Shown: positions 1 to 12,885, counted from the first letter of the stretch. The stretch is DNA of 64,000 nt from Echinostoma caproni (GCA_900618425.1 UZAN01040282.1:6159-70158), one strand, 5' to 3'. A program made the numbers and translations. The notes: generated from the sequence alone by a model not told the origin.

Positions 1-29
1 TCTCCCCCGCCCCGCCCCCTCTACTCCCC
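1..29 (-). other. C-rich run; G-quadruplex motif on minus strand
   Basis: The first 29 bases are nearly all C and T. The complementary strand carries four runs of four or five G separated by loops of 1 to 6 bases, which fits the standard intramolecular G-quadruplex pattern. The run is cut by the window edge, so what it belongs to is unknown. Confidence 0.45.
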
Positions 30-1430
30 AAAGAAAAACATCTTACTCTGCTCTTCGATGTTCAATCGTCGACTATGTGAGTATGAAAGAGCTAATATGA
101 TTGCATAAACTAAAAGTGTTTAACGCAGTAGAGGAAACAAACCAAGAAGCAAAGTTTTATTTTAGACCACTGGAGTAATTATTCTTTAGGCACAAAAATC
201 CGGCAAACCCCTGAGATCAAAGTAAGCTGTCAACCGCAGAGCTCACAAGCTTAAAATCATTCCATAAGTCTATCTTCCCACATGTTATTTCGATGCTGGC
301 TTACGAGCCATCAATGACTTGGGTGATATGCCCTTTTATGATAAGATAGAAGACCATACGTGAGCTAAACGAAATCGGTTACATTACGAATACGCTTTAT
401 TCGCCCATCGTGAACTACTTTTGATGGGTGAGTGCTGCTTTGGTGAAGGTGAATGCAAAGTAGGTGTCATTTATACACAGTACAGTGTAAGTTAGTTATG
501 ATGCTGAGGGGAAATGTTTGGCGCGGAAAATGAGCTTTCCAGCAAAGATGGATCAAAGAGGCCTCACACGCGAATTAATCAATGAGAGAGATGTAGGACA
601 AGCTTATTTGTGCTAGCTACGGTAGGAGGTTGGTGAGGCTGGAATTCTGTGCGTGCAATAGGAGCGAATGTGAGGCAAAGGAGGGTCAGAGGAATAGGTT
701 GTGAAACCTTAAACGAAATCCAGGTGCGCAGAGAGAATTAAAAAGTATAAGAAATCATATGAAGAAGAAATCGTCTGGTGTTGCAGAAAACAACCAGATA
801 CCCGGAAGTGGCTTTAAAGAGTATCCGATAGGAGTAAAATCCTTAGAAACCACGTCAGGGCAAATAACAAGAGATCAATGATCTTTGTGATGCAAATTGC
901 AAGAGCGAATGACTTAAATAACTGTATTCAAAAGCACCATTCAACATCACAGACACAAATTGTGACCGGTTAGTATTCTGACATTTTGTCTATCACAGGA
1001 CCAATGGAGTTCGACAGAACTTTACAGCATCCACGTATTTGAATTGATGTAACTTTTTAACGATTGAATCATTAGTTAGAACACCTTGAACAAGGTAAGA
1101 CCCGAGATATTGTTATGGAAAAGCGCATTCAAAGAAATCTGGATATTTCATGGCCTGAGCTAACGAAACTTTTGGATAGTAAAACATAAATATTCAAAAT
1201 TAGGTTCAGTCAACCATGCACCGACGAGTTGAACTTAGGCGCGCCTGTCCCACGAAGCGTCTAAATTAGTCGAAACCGATGGCGAGTACTCAACTGATCT
1301 AGATAGTTTCTTTTCCCATATAAATCTAAACAAAGCGTTTATGGATGTTTTATCCCTACGGCTAAAGTTCTGCTGTTTAGGCGGAGAATTCAAGCAAGTA
1401 GACATTGAGACCGAATACTTCTGATTGCGT
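30..1430. other. Unassigned stretch
   Basis: No gene is recognised. The part around 690-860 has a lysine/arginine/glutamate-rich look in one plus frame, a little like the linker of a LINE polyprotein, but stops and frame changes are dense and no diagnostic motif is present, so it is not called. Confidence 0.5.
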
Positions 1431-1439
1431 TAGAGATTT

Positions 1440-1600
1440 GAGACGAAACTGTGTAGGTACGTGCCGTTTCGTTTTCTTGCCACAGCGGAGGCGGTAAACA
1501 TCTGTCTCCGTTCATCTGTTTACTCAACAACAAAAAACGATTTGAACAAACACGTAAGCTCCCGTCCCAGAACTGCCGACAAGTTATCCACCAAGAAGAA
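1440..1600 (+). mobile_element. Possible Penelope-like element C-terminal scrap
   Basis: One plus-strand frame reads 'FLATAEAV' followed by an Ile/Leu/Arg-rich segment at about 1464-1520. The same pattern, L-A-T-A-x-A-V then aromatic/Arg residues and a Ser-Gln-Lys-type segment, occurs in the GIY-YIG end of the PLE fragment at 63.44-63.89 kb of this window. Upstream residues do not align, and no GIY-YIG core is visible here. The call rests on this one internal similarity and is weak. It could be chance. Confidence 0.33.
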
Positions 1601-4600
1601 ACGGTAGCTGATTCTTAATGAACTCCACATACAAAGTAGGAAATACACATGTTCCATAGTTTGGAACATTCTAATTTCGTTGCTATTTCCTTTACAAAAC
1701 TCTATCTATAACTACTCGTATACATTGCGTTATATTGGCATGATAACGAAACACTGAAAATGAGGTTATATGCCACATTTTGTTCTCACCATCTGTTTTG
1801 TAAGATTGTTCAGAAATTTGATGTGTACGATTTGCAGCTTTCAGTAAGGAACAGATAATTTTTTTCCATTCCGTAACATGAATGCTAAAAATATGGAGTT
1901 ACGTAGACTAATAAATTTTTGAGTCTTCTGGTTACCGAAATCCAGATAACGTATATCTGACAAATGGTAATGGATAATATGGTTATTCTATATAATAATG
2001 TTGTACATGTATCCTTTTCTATTCATCAAGTTAGTTCACTGAAAATTCATTCTAACCAAGGAACATTGGATCGTAAATCCTTGGTGTAAAAATTGACGCA
2101 GACTGACTCAGTGTTTAATGGGAATGAGCCTATCGACAATCCGAGGAATCACATCGAAAGACGAGACAGTTGATAGTTTAGAAGCGGCAATCTCTTTCAT
2201 TAATTTCAAAAATATGGACACTAGTATTGATTACGTAACGGAATATTATCTCACGACTTTGTTTTTCTTCGAATTTCTTCGCAAAGTTTCATCATGACAT
2301 TGTGTTCCTGCTAGCATTAGGGTGCGAATTTACGAAAAGACTGAATACCCTGTCCCTCACTCACCTGGAGTCATTCTGCTATAAATCATTTTCTGTCGGG
2401 GCATTTGTTTTCTTTTTGTGGACCTTACGAAATCAATAAAACTACCGCACTTTACTAACACCTGTTGCTTGCGAGACAGTTCTATCGGAAACAAAAACAA
2501 CATGTACCGCCGGTGGAAATGGATAGACAGGGTGGAAATTTGTACCCATGCTTTGCATGATTGGGATCTATTTACCCTGAAAACAAAAATATCCTTTCAG
2601 GCAGATTATTCATTTATTCAGCAAAACACTCATCAAGAAAGGCACGTTTACGAAATGTTGGATCGACTGTAAGCCACTTTTTCGCCGAATTCAAGCACCA
2701 AAAGTAAACACAGAAACAGTCGATAAATCTATAAGGCATAACATTATCTTTTGACTTGCGCAAATAGAGCAAGCAAAAGCCAGGTGCAAATGGCAATCTA
2801 TCAGGAGAAGCAGTGCAAAATGGCCACATCCAGCTATCAATATTGAGAGTGCAGTGGGAGGTTTCATCATTGGCATCAGATTTTGGGGTGTAAGCAATGT
2901 GCCCTATTCGTCCGTGAAGCCCGTGCAAACAAAGATCGGAGTGGGGTGGATGAGCGAGCGGGCGGGCGGTCCGTCGGTCGGTCGGTCGGTGAGTGAGGGA
3001 ACAGATAAATACGGTTGTTTTCACAACCAAGATTATTTATATTGTGATTTACACGGATTTTCTTGTGTACGTCCATGACCGGGTTTGCTTTTATGACTGA
3101 AGGTGCACACTAGAATATTTGCTTCTACGTGTTTGTGTGTATGCGTTTCCCGCAGTTTGATTGTGCCCTGGTTTGAAGAGCTCACCTCCCGAACACAGCT
3201 CTGTTTGTCCAAAATTGTGCCAAGCGCGAAGAAACAAAGCAGGTGATCAGGTTGATATATCGGTGTGCACTGGGGTTACTCGATAAATTAGCGGTGTATG
3301 TGTAAATTTTAGTTAGTTTCATCAATGAATGAATGGCGATTATAATTTCCGAATAAAGGGAATCAACTCGATTAATTGTCGGACCAATCGAAAGTATCAG
3401 CGGGTTGCCCATTTGGCACACTATGATCACCAGGCAGACAAACAGTTCATTTGCATATGCTAAGCCGAATTCATGCATAACATATTTCAAAGAAAGTAAA
3501 CTTAAAGGCAACCCATTATCCCTTTTTACTCCTTAGTGCAATCTACCTGAAGCCAATGGGTTTAAAATGTTCAGTTTGTCCCGTTACCCCAAGAACGGCT
3601 GAATACACAATGTTTCTTTCTAAACTTTTGGTCGTTGAAAGTGAAACTTTGAAAAGCGATTCATGTGAAGTGGATTGGCCTATGAGCACACAAAGCAGGG
3701 ATCACTAAATGATGTATATAACGTGTAAGAAATGCAACCCACTTGCTCAAATGTTACCGCGTTTTTGTTTACACCAATGGGGGTGTGTAATATTCGGTAG
3801 ATCACCCAGAGCAATTTACCCAAAAAAAACGAAATGATACCAGACTAAATACTAAAATCTTTCAACATGGTTGGGTCACCATCCCTTCTATTTAGTTCGT
3901 AGTTTTCGTTCTAAACGGGTTAGAAGTAGCATTTTTACCACAAAGAAGCAATCAAAATCTGAATACATAATCCCGCTTTTACTCCACAAAGCACTCCGTA
4001 AGATTACTCGATCTGCGATGGCCATCACCTCATACAAGACATTCATCCTACCATCCACACTGGTGATCCAAGCTATTGTGCATGTGAGCAACATCCCTTT
4101 TTGTGGACTGAAATTCGATTCTATTTCGTTCTCGATCTGTAATAAGGGTTCTCCTACCGAACATTATAATATACGTTGTGATTTATTAGCCAAAAATGAG
4201 CATGTTCATTGCTATTTACAATGTGTGATAATGGTTTATTCAGGCAGTGTGATCTCACCAGTTCACTGAAGACGCATGTCAAAGATCTCTAATCAGCATT
4301 AGGTAAATTAATAATAAAAGTGGTAATTTATCAATCAATAACACTTTGGTCGAACCACAAAAAGCTAACGACGGTCACCGTGTTACTGAAAGAGAGATGT
4401 ATTTTCTGAAATTCCCAGACCGTGATGATGGCATTCATATTGTATCGATTAAGGGATCTGTCATTCTAAGTATTGAGAATAAAAATGCTCAGCATCATCT
4501 GTTCAGATCTGAACGGTACATTAGAAAGTGCTGTGTGCACGGATATTTCCCATCGAACACTTTGCTTGCATCAATTCACATACATAGATCTCTATACATA

Positions 4601-4850
4601 TAGACACATCCATTCCAAGGGACAATACTTTGCTCTCCTACTCTCTGTGGCATCATTCATTTAACCCGCAACCCTCCATAGTAAACAGGCAAAGCCCATT
4701 TGGTACTTGATGAGACAAACAGGCCGGAATCCACGAAACAAAGCATGCCCCGGAAACGGCACTTGCGTTAGTTCAGATTGATTCTTCAAAAAATCACCCG
4801 ATTGCGTGATTCTGAATACAGTTTGAATTTCATCTCAAATGGTACTGCAG
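1601..4850. other. Unassigned stretch with simple repeats
   Basis: No gene is recognised. Short overlapping ORFs on both strands (2.4-3.5 kb, 3.87-4.6 kb) have no family motifs and are at lengths expected by chance. A short (GGTC)n tract lies at about 2969-2988 inside a G-rich patch. Confidence 0.55.
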
Positions 4851-4852
4851 TT

Positions 4853-5266
4853 GAAATTCAAATTCAAATTTTTGTTATGGGAAAAACTTACAAACACTTT
4901 CCTTATCAAATCCTATAGGGTGTTTGCACTTTTGGTTCGAAACACGATACACAGGATCACAGTTAGTCCATATAAGTAAAATAGAAATGTAATCTCTTGA
5001 CGAGCACAGGCGAACGTAGTATGAAGTTTGGTATTGAAACACTGTTTGAGCATCATCAAGGTGACACTTGAAAGATAATAATGTTGGGGCACAGACCACG
5101 TGAGGTAGTACAGAATTTCATATGGTAGATTATTGGAACGTTCACCTGAGTTGGTGTTCTTATCCCCAAAAATGTCCAATGCTGTTTGATTGAGCGTCCC
5201 ATCAATCGTTCTGATACAATGTTCAATAATAGGAACAAAATGGAAATATAAGATATTCTTTTCCAC
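4853..5266 (-). mobile_element. CR1-like LINE, 3' terminal fragment
   Basis: On the minus strand, frames broken by shifts encode the end of a CR1-like RT ORF. The best piece reads 'VCAPTLLSFKCHLDDA', which matches in pattern the terminal 'VCAPTVELFKSQLDKA' of the better preserved CR1-like copy at 57.7-59.0 kb. A short 3' untranslated tail follows and ends in repeats of TTTGAA at about 4853-4870, paralleled by the (TTTGAC)n end of the 57.7 kb copy. Only about 400 bp survive, consistent with 5' truncation during target-primed reverse transcription. It is too short and frame-broken to be functional. Confidence 0.7.
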
Positions 5267-5346
5267 CTCTTGCTTCAGGCCCTTACATATGATGCTTTAT
5301 GTGTTCAAAGATTACTGAATAGCCTAAGATCAGGTTTACGGAGTGG

Positions 5347-5349
<3 letters not shown>

Positions 5350-5385
<36 letters not shown>
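5350..5385. repeat. (TG)n microsatellite
   Basis: About 18 uninterrupted TG units, followed directly by a G-rich run (about 5387-5403). Confidence 0.97.
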
Positions 5386-5387
<2 letters not shown>

Positions 5388-5683
5388 GGGGGTGGGGGGT
5401 GGTGAGTATATGTGTGTGTGACTTTTAGGTGGTAAACTGTGGCACTGAAAAAATCGGCTAAAGCACGCTGATTACCCAATCTTCATTCACTATTGTTGTT
5501 TTAATGGGAATCGCGGGCTATCTTAAAAACCTTCCTTACAGTATACGGCCAACCCGGTGTGGATTATTGTGAAATTCTCCATTAGAAAACTACGGAGAGC
5601 AACGTATTTTGGGTATACTCGCCTTAAATAACAACATGAAACTCCTATAAATCGTTTCTTCTCAGAGCTTGTTTAACGGCATA

Positions 5684-6106
5684 TCAAGTTGCATTAATAA
5701 AAGAGCAATATTTGGCGAACTTACTCACGATACCAAATATAATCATACTGAGCAAGAACACAGTGGCAATCCATGAGGTAATTTTACTTCCCGAACAGGC
5801 GTATCGTGGAAAATCCGGTTCGGTCCATTCATCTTTCACACAAAGAAATTCCGGGTGAACTGTGCTCGTCTCAGGTACTAGTACAGTACTGATAATATCC
5901 ACAATTTGTGTGGACAGTTCCTCTCTGTCCAGGGTTGCATTTTCACTGACCATAAGCAATGTTTCGTTGATCGATTCGGTCACAGTTGGTTCGTGAGCAA
6001 AAAAGAAATCGAACCATCCACCTTGGGATTGTTTCGATGGGTAGTCCATTTCAGTGGTGGGGGCCAAGCTGGTAGCAGCAGTAACCATATCTTCCACTAA
6101 TCTCAT
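5684..6106 (-). CDS. Candidate exon with one membrane span, unknown protein
   Basis: A 140-codon minus-strand ORF starts at an ATG (6106). It reads as a polar extracellular-type segment with two N-glycosylation sequons (N-E-T and N-A-T) and paired cysteines near residues 95 and 108. A strongly hydrophobic span of about 20 residues then starts at 'TSWIATVFLLSMIIFGI'. Right at the end of that span lies a good 5' splice site, GTGAGT, with the donor G at 5728. The coding exon probably ends at 5729 and the last 15 codons are intron read-through. No acceptor could be fixed; an AG just inside the ORF start is possible. I do not recognise the family; ion-channel or receptor exons look like this, but that is a guess. 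Unlike its surroundings, it has no TE similarity that I can see. Confidence 0.38.
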   Translation of the reverse strand: MRLVEDMVTAATSLAPTTEMDYPSKQSQGGWFDFFFAHEPTVTESINETLLMVSENATLDREELSTQIVDIISTVLVPETSTVHPEFLCVKDEWTEPDFPRYACSGSKITSWIATVFLLSMIIFGIVSKFAKYCSFINAT

Positions 6107-7790
6107 TGTTGTCGATGAAATAGAAGGTCAGATGTCAAGGTCATTAACTGGAATGAGTCACATTTCAAAAATAAAGTTTATCTCCATTTCTCAAACAGTC
6201 ACATTCAGTATGTAGTCGTGACTGTGCATACGCATCATGGGTAACCCTGATTGTTCTTAAATTGGTTAGAGAAAGTGCATCGAACCCGGTTATGTAGCCA
6301 TGGCAACCCAGGGTGGATCAGATGGCACACATACGTGCAAGCGTGCAAATACCCGAGGTTCAATTTTACCTGCAGACGCTAAGAGTGCACTCCCATAACC
6401 TAGTCTGGATCTGACCAGATCCAGCAACAGGGAAGCGGTCAACTGTCGGAAGTCGTATGGACGCGTGCACAGCCGTGAGTGTTGGCTTGTGTGTCTGTGC
6501 GTTCGTGTGCGTGTGTGTGTGTATGTATATAGAAACACCTTTGGGGATTTGTCAGTGGTGGCACGCTCCCCAACTGTCCTGTCCGTATGTCGAGCGTCAT
6601 TGAAATTCGCTTTCTCTCTCTGGCACACTCTCTCTGACACACATACAGGCTAGCTGTCTACGGACGGAGGTAAGGTTTTCGGGATCTAAAACAGGCTTGA
6701 GATCTAACCAAGTTTACTAGGGGGAATTTGGCACCGATTACCCGGGTTCTGAGCCTACCGGTGCGCGTAAATAAAACAGGATCAGGCCCCTGGGGTTTAA
6801 TCACATTACCACCGCTGCTTTCACCAATTGGCATTCACATGTGTGCCACAAGACGCCGCTAGGCTTGCCAATTGTTTCTCACTTAGTTTTCACAGAGCAG
6901 ACAAGGATCACATAATAATAGGGCAATCCTAAACGAACCCAATAAATCTGGAACCTGGATCAAAGCACAATTCTGCGCACGAGCAAACACAAACACGCTT
7001 GCCGCCCATGTGAGCGCTTTTGTGCAACTGGAAAGTAATTTTGTACAGAACGGTGTGGTTTCGGTCAGAAATTAGCACATTTTGTACGAGGGGTTCACAA
7101 ATCCCCACAGATGGGGCGGATTTGACTCCTGTTTATCACATAGGGAAAGAGAGAGATAAGAAAGAGAAGGAGAATGCTCTGGGCGTAGCAACCACCATCA
7201 TTGAATTCACATTTTGATCATTTATTGTGGAATTAAAAGAACTACTCGAACATGTCTTTGTAGTGCTCATAGGGCAAGACATTGCCTGCGAACGAAGCTA
7301 TACACAGTTCATACTTCTTCGGATGCGAAAAAGTTGAGGTGCTGGATGTCGTAAAGTGTCAGCCGTGGTGTGAAATTTCTTTAATTGCACATTTGGTTTC
7401 CTTTACAAATGTAAACACTTGGAAGAAAAGTTAAATCTCAGGAAGATAAGGTGATTTTGATATTTCCAATGAGCCACAGACTAATGGTAAAAAATAGGAA
7501 CTCTGCAAGACTCTTGAATCAGTCAAAAACTGAGTAGGGAAAATGGGACGCAAAGACCACATAATCAGTTGCAATCAACAACCGTAGGGTTAGGAATGAT
7601 TAAATGGATGAGAAATTGGAAATGGTACTGCCCTCCGTCCGGGGGGAACCATCAAGAGCAAGCAGCATTTCTGCCGACCGATCAACTGCAATTTGCGAAT
7701 AGAATCAAGTCGGGTGCTTCATATAAAGAGAATAATGCTTACTGTAACATCCAAATATCATCTTATTTAATTTAGGCTTACGTTGAAAAT
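6107..7790. other. Unassigned stretch with (GT)n tract
   Basis: A (GT)n-rich tract lies at about 6486-6532; ORFs across it on both strands are repeat artefacts. The rest shows no gene. Confidence 0.55.
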
Positions 7791-7857
7791 TCGTACCATT
7801 AAAAACAGGTTACGCTTGCTTAAGCACAAACAAAACTTGACAACTCGAACATTCCGG

Positions 7858-8085
7858 TCAACATCAACAAATGCCACCTTACTGGTTGCACAAATTCTGA
7901 GAGTAAGTGGTTCGACGGGGAGTGGAAGAGATGTGAAAACAGGAATGACATGCACTTGCTGTCAGAAGTACTTTCATCTCGCGTGCGCCAACCTAACGAA
8001 CAAGCTGATTGAATCGATGACTGCACAAACGGGCTGTTTTCGGTTTTACACGGATTGCTTGAGATCTCATATAATGAAGTGAATA
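7858..8085 (+). mobile_element. PHD-like zinc-finger remnant of CR1-like LINE
   Basis: A plus-strand frame carries 'CTCCQKYFHLACANLT' and later a further cysteine, the C-x2-C ... H-x2-C spacing of the PHD-type finger found in the N-terminal part of some CR1-group LINEs. It lies upstream of a colinear endonuclease (9.19 kb) and RT (10.45-11.81 kb), so I read it as the 5' part of one old element. A stop follows at 8080-8082. A stand-alone cellular PHD exon is the alternative, but the downstream LINE makes that less likely. Confidence 0.5.
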
Positions 8086-9185
8086 ATAGACACTACAATC
8101 AAGTTAGAAAAATTACTTTTAGATGCTGATGAAAAGGCTAGCGCAAACGTTCCATCACCGGAAACATAGAATAGGAGCCTTCGGTCCATAGGTTCTTCCT
8201 GTAAACTCGATTCGGTGACCGACTAAACGTCTTGGGAAGTCCAAAACCAGCATCGCTCAAATGCACATCACACACCAAGTTTATAGGAGTATCCTGTGCG
8301 CAAAACTGCGAGGGACTTAAACACTGTTCCAGAAGCATAAAACATCATTTTACAACCAAAAGCTCTCATTCAAACTAAAAGACCGTTGGCAATAAAGAAA
8401 AAAGATATTAGCAACATTAACCTCACAGTCATTTGCACGAATCTGCCAAAACCAATGAACACAAGCATTAAGAGAGCCTGAAGCGGTCGAATTTACCAAC
8501 CAAAATACGTTATCTATCCAGATGAGTATCAGAGTTCAACCAGTATAATTCAGGCATTCCGCACGTCAGCCATTGTCTGGGGAACGCGGACTGCTCCGGG
8601 TGACCTTGTAAAAGGAGGCGAACGTTAAATAAGTTATGTTTTCTTGTTACGTTGGAACTTATAGTCTGTTTGAAATAAGAATCATGCTTGACCCACCATG
8701 ACCTGAGGTCATGTATCCTAGGCCTAATACACGGAGTACGCAAGAAACCTAAATGAGTTTATACTCTCTCACAGAGTCTCCTAGGTGAACGATACAACGG
8801 AATCCGAAAGTTATCACGGCATTAACAATGAGTGGCGTACCATACAAGATCTACTGGAACTTCACGGTGTTTTTGCCACGTCAATAAGTTGGATTTGTTG
8901 TTCACCAAAATACTATAGTATCGTGCCAAGGATAATAAAAGTCATTCTTAATACTCCGGATATGACAACCACTGTTTTGCAGTCAAGGAAGAGAAGAAGG
9001 CAGGACCGTCAAAACTGCACTGAAGATAAATGCTGAATCCCAGATCCAAAGCAGTCCAGACAGTATCAAAATACTCTCATTAAACCACCAAGGTATTAGA
9101 GCTTGCTCCTCAAGATAATAGTTCGCTGATAATGAAGGAGTCTTCAAATATATCACTCATTACCTTAGGGGTTTCCACACCGACA
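8086..9185. other. Unassigned segment inside the CR1-like remnant
   Basis: About 1.1 kb between the PHD-like part and the endonuclease. No motif was recognised; it may be eroded LINE linker, inserted sequence, or both. Confidence 0.5.
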
Positions 9186-9186
9186 A

Positions 9187-9835
9187 TAAGTGAACTGTTA
9201 CTATGTCAATGCCCAAGGATTCCTCAGCATACTTTCCGAAATCCGGTTGCGTTTCAAATGGCATATGAAAAACGCAACTGGATACTTTCGCTGTTGCAAA
9301 ACTTGGCTGTCATTTGCAATCATTTGTTCTGCACTGTCTTTACCAACTATGTATCTAATAAGATGCGATCGTCCTATAACTGCGGTGCTGTTTTACTTTA
9401 TGTTTGAAACGGTCTTTGGTACAAGGTAACCAATCCTCCGGTTTAGGTTTTGAACACACCCTGGTGTACGTTGCGATTATCCATATACGGTGAATGTTTG
9501 ATTGGTGTGGTCCATCGTTCTCTATAATCCATGGAGAAAGCCGATAAAACACCTTTGCAATCCGTGTCTCACATTCGTATACACAAAATTCAATAAACTG
9601 ACGACCATCCCTAGATCATTCAAGCATCCGTTCAAACAGATTTTAACTTGCATCCATTGTGCAACTGCGTGAACCATGACACCAGCTTTAAAAATCTACG
9701 GTAATCAATGTTGGATTTAGAATTGACAAACAAAGAGCTGACGGTGAAACCCACTAATGTCACTTCTCCTAGGACACAGTAGCCATGCAATATTTTCGGC
9801 AAATACATTTGTTACGCTTCATTTCGCCTGTTCGT
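9187..9835 (+). mobile_element. CR1-like LINE, APE-type endonuclease remnant
   Basis: Frame-broken plus-strand coding shows the order of an APE-like LINE endonuclease. An N-terminal 'YYVNAQGFL' comes first, then 'KTWLS' where the family has ETWL (the metal-binding Glu is now Lys, codon 9298-9300). 'IRCDRP' follows, then 'WCTLRLSIYGECLIGVVHR' (strand core), 'SMLDLELTN' (S-x-LDL-x-x-T motif) and, near 9769-9789, 'GHSSHA' where the family has GHSDHA (the active-site Asp is now Ser, the His is kept). Several frame changes and stops separate these pieces. The copy cannot nick DNA and is old. Confidence 0.75.
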
Positions 9836-10445
9836 TGGGCTTGGTAATTTGACTGCAAACGCTTCATCACAAGCCCAGGTGGCATCTTCAATGCTTGTGT
9901 ACTGGTATTGTTCTGTGGTACCCTTTTTCATGTGTGTTCTTCTCCATTGACTCATTTTTGTCCCTTATTCTCTTTGCGTTTGACCCGGTTCACCTTTGGA
10001 CTGGTGCAAGCTACCAGATACCGATTCAACATGTTATATTTTTATTTAAAAAGTGCTTCTAACAGCATTCACGGATCCATAGATTGTACAAGGTTGCAAG
10101 ACTAAGTGTTTTCTACTCATTGGGGTACCCATGACGAAAAAACCAATCCTTTAATCTCCTGGCGGAAATTTATCGACAGACTTATAAGTGTACTAACATA
10201 GTGACTAAAACTACAGTAATCAACAAACCTAAAATGGGAAACGTCAGCCATTCCAAGTCGCATGAGGAAATAGATATCCCTAAGGGAATCATCCTGGTGA
10301 GGTGATAAACGTCTTCCGGATGTCATCATTTGGAATAATTGTCGTAGACTGAGAAAACACTGCATCAGGCTGATTTGTTGGTGCACTAATAGTCGTTAGC
10401 ACATAGATTAAGCTCTAATCCCGATCTGTACGTTAACCCAGTTTA
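9836..10445. other. Unassigned segment inside the CR1-like remnant
   Basis: No alignable LINE motif is visible between the endonuclease and the RT linker; probably eroded or partly replaced linker sequence. Confidence 0.45.
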
Positions 10446-10447
10446 GG

Positions 10448-11815
10448 AAGTTGAGTTTGGTATACCGGTACTAAGTGGCAGTGGGAAAAATGCTGCTGCT
10501 ACGAAGGAAGCCGCTGGAATGCTAAAAACTCGGTAATCCAAAGCTTCTGCTGCATCAAATGTTGACAATCCACAAATCCCTGGCAGGTTCCCACGTCTCT
10601 CGTATCCTTTGCTGACCAACGCAGCATTTACTGTAGAAAACGTCAAAGCGAAATTAGCTGCTTCGCGAATCACATATCCGAACTACTGGCCATTCTATTC
10701 TAACGATCGTTGGACATAATTACACTACCAAAATCGGGGAAAAAGGAGTTAGTTCACCCATATACAAAGGTGGTTGTCGAAGTGACCCCACTAACTACAG
10801 GCCTGTAATCCATCTGTGCGGTGTTATCGAATGTCATGGAGTCAATTGTGGCTGATTCTCTGATGGAACACTTAGAAAGATACAACATTCGACAGCTAAA
10901 CATGGGTCTAAGCAAAAGCGATCCTGCTCCACTAAATTCCTTTTTTTTCGAGGTGTGATTTATCTCGACTTCTCGAAAGCATTTGATCGGGTAAATCATC
11001 ATATGTATTATAGAAGATCTACATTTATGACATTCGAGGTCTGTTGCTTTGCGCATTCCTCCGACAACGGACCACACCAGTTCGAATTTGTGATTCCTGA
11101 TCCGGTTCTATCACCGTTACCCGCGGTGTTCCACAAGGGTCTGTACGTAATCCCCAACTTTTCATTGCATTCATAAATGATCCACCGAAAGTGTTAGAGC
11201 CAAAAATAATACTATTTGCAGGCGACGCCAAAATCCGGAAAACAGTAACAGAAACCTAAGACTCGCTAACACTCCATCAAACACTGAGCGCAGCTAGCAA
11301 ATGTTCTAAGGGGAATAACAGTGAATTCAATGTTCCTAAAGCCGAGGTCTTGTCCCAACACCACAAGAGTAGATTCCCGTATTTACTCGCAAATCAACAG
11401 CTGCTGCTTATCTCAAGTGAGGAGGACCTCGGTATTATTGTTCAAGAAGATTCAAGCCGAGAGATCAGTTGTGCCAGCGATTCGTCCACTGCCCTGAACA
11501 TTGTCGGCTTGCTTAGTTGTCTTAGGTCGGTTTAAATTAGCGTAGTTCCCACGTTTGCACTCAGTGTACATCCTACCCTACACAGAGTATTCCATCCAGT
11601 TCTGGAGTCTTTTGCTACAAGGTTTTTGTAAAATCCCGGATCTTCCACAAAGAATTACTAGTAAGATGGTCAGCGGATTAAACGTCCTCGCAAAGGAGGA
11701 GATATTGCGATCAGTACCGCCAAATGTAAGGAGACTTGATTTTAGTGCATCAAATATTACACAACCCAAACCATCCATTGCATCCGCTATTCATGTTATC
11801 GTTCAATAAACACAT
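10448..11815 (+). mobile_element. CR1-like LINE, reverse transcriptase remnant
   Basis: Colinear with the endonuclease upstream. The linker carries an 'EAAGML'-type segment (about 10520) and 'FPRLSYPLLTNAAFTVE'. RT pieces follow: 'SPIYKGGCRSDPTNYRP' (about 10753), 'NVMESIVADSLMEHLERY' (about 10829), motif A 'YLDFSKAFDRVNH' (about 10959), and a frame-shifted 'GVPQGS'-type region near 11125. Motif C reads 'FAGDAKI' (11215-11226), in which the first catalytic Asp of FADD is Gly. C-terminal pieces 'EEDLGIIVQED' and 'KMVSGLNVLAKEEILRSV' end near 11810. There are at least six frame changes. Same clade as the copies at 57.7 and 59.4 kb, but far more eroded. Confidence 0.85.
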
Positions 11816-12885
11816 TTGGGGATATCGTTTCAAGTTAGTGATCATAAAGTGAGTCTGAAGTCTAATGATTCTAAAGTATCAACTGAAAAGCCGACGTCAA
11901 TATTTTCCAGTTAGCGTGTGCACCACTTCAAAAGCCTTTGCATCCTCAAGCGGAGATTTGATTTAACTGAAACACCTCATATTCGTACACAAATAAAAGG
12001 GCAAATTAGTTGATAACTACATTATGTGATATTCGTCCCTTGTTGTTGAGAAGTTTCTCGGCTGCTTTTATATTCCATGGGAACAAGAAAAGCATGAGCT
12101 TGCAAGTAATTTCCATTAAATTGACTTTGAGTTTGAAATATTCTCAAACTGCAAGGAAAACCATTCTAACCATTTTTAAGGCAAAACATGATGTATCCTG
12201 ACAAATAGCAAGCCAGAAAGGGTAGAAAGAAATTTAGTAAAAAAACATCAGTAAGTGGGTGAAATCCTTAAGGAATCATTTTGTGGATGTAATCTTCACC
12301 GTGACCCAGCGTATTACAAAAGTCATAATTGAAATATTTGAAAATGCAGAACGGACATATTTGTAGGGATTTCCTTGGATCGGTTTAACATCCACTGACG
12401 TTCAGTGAATTTTAGAAACAGAAATATTGGTCGACACGAAAAAAAAATTACAAAACAAAAAAACGGGGTTTCGGCAAAGAAAGAAAGGAAGTGATTTAGT
12501 CGTCCAAGAGAACAGCTTTGATAGATGTATTACAAAATCAGTGTTGTCTCCGTTTCAACATAGCTCATATAGGTAAAAACAAAAGCTACACTAATCAAGG
12601 CAGCCTTTGTTTTGTATGACTCACGTATCTCGTTATTGAGTTGACTTGCAACTTGAATTCTCTAGGTGTAAGTTGTAAACATCTTTGCTCAATTGTTGAT
12701 ATTCATGATGATGCCATCCATTAATCTATTTGACAATTCAATATATTTTTTAAGATCTCGGCACCTTGCTGAAAAATAATCCAGGTAGCTAGTTCAGTCA
12801 AAGTACTGTAACCGGTAATCTTCATTAAATAAATTTCTACAAAAATTGGTGTGAAAAGCACTGTATTCGCACCATCTAAACACAA
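11816..12885. other. Unassigned stretch
   Basis: AT-rich, short A runs, no gene or repeat recognised. Confidence 0.55.

Noticed and set aside
2614..3078. Cluster of overlapping ORFs (up to 138 codons)
   Set aside because: Overlap on both strands around a (GGTC)n patch; no family motif or splice support.
4892..5066. Apparent exon with acceptor TTATTATCTTTCAAG and donor GTAAGT on the minus strand
   Set aside because: The frame matches the C-terminal end of the CR1-like copy at 57.7 kb, and the donor lies in the LINE 3' tail, so it is TE sequence.
6290..6653. Threonine/histidine-rich minus ORFs and their plus-strand partner
   Set aside because: They cover a (GT)n tract and have no motif outside it.
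8106..8135. CTGATGA followed by AAACG as a hammerhead core
   Set aside because: No stem II pairing and no stem I or III; expected by chance.
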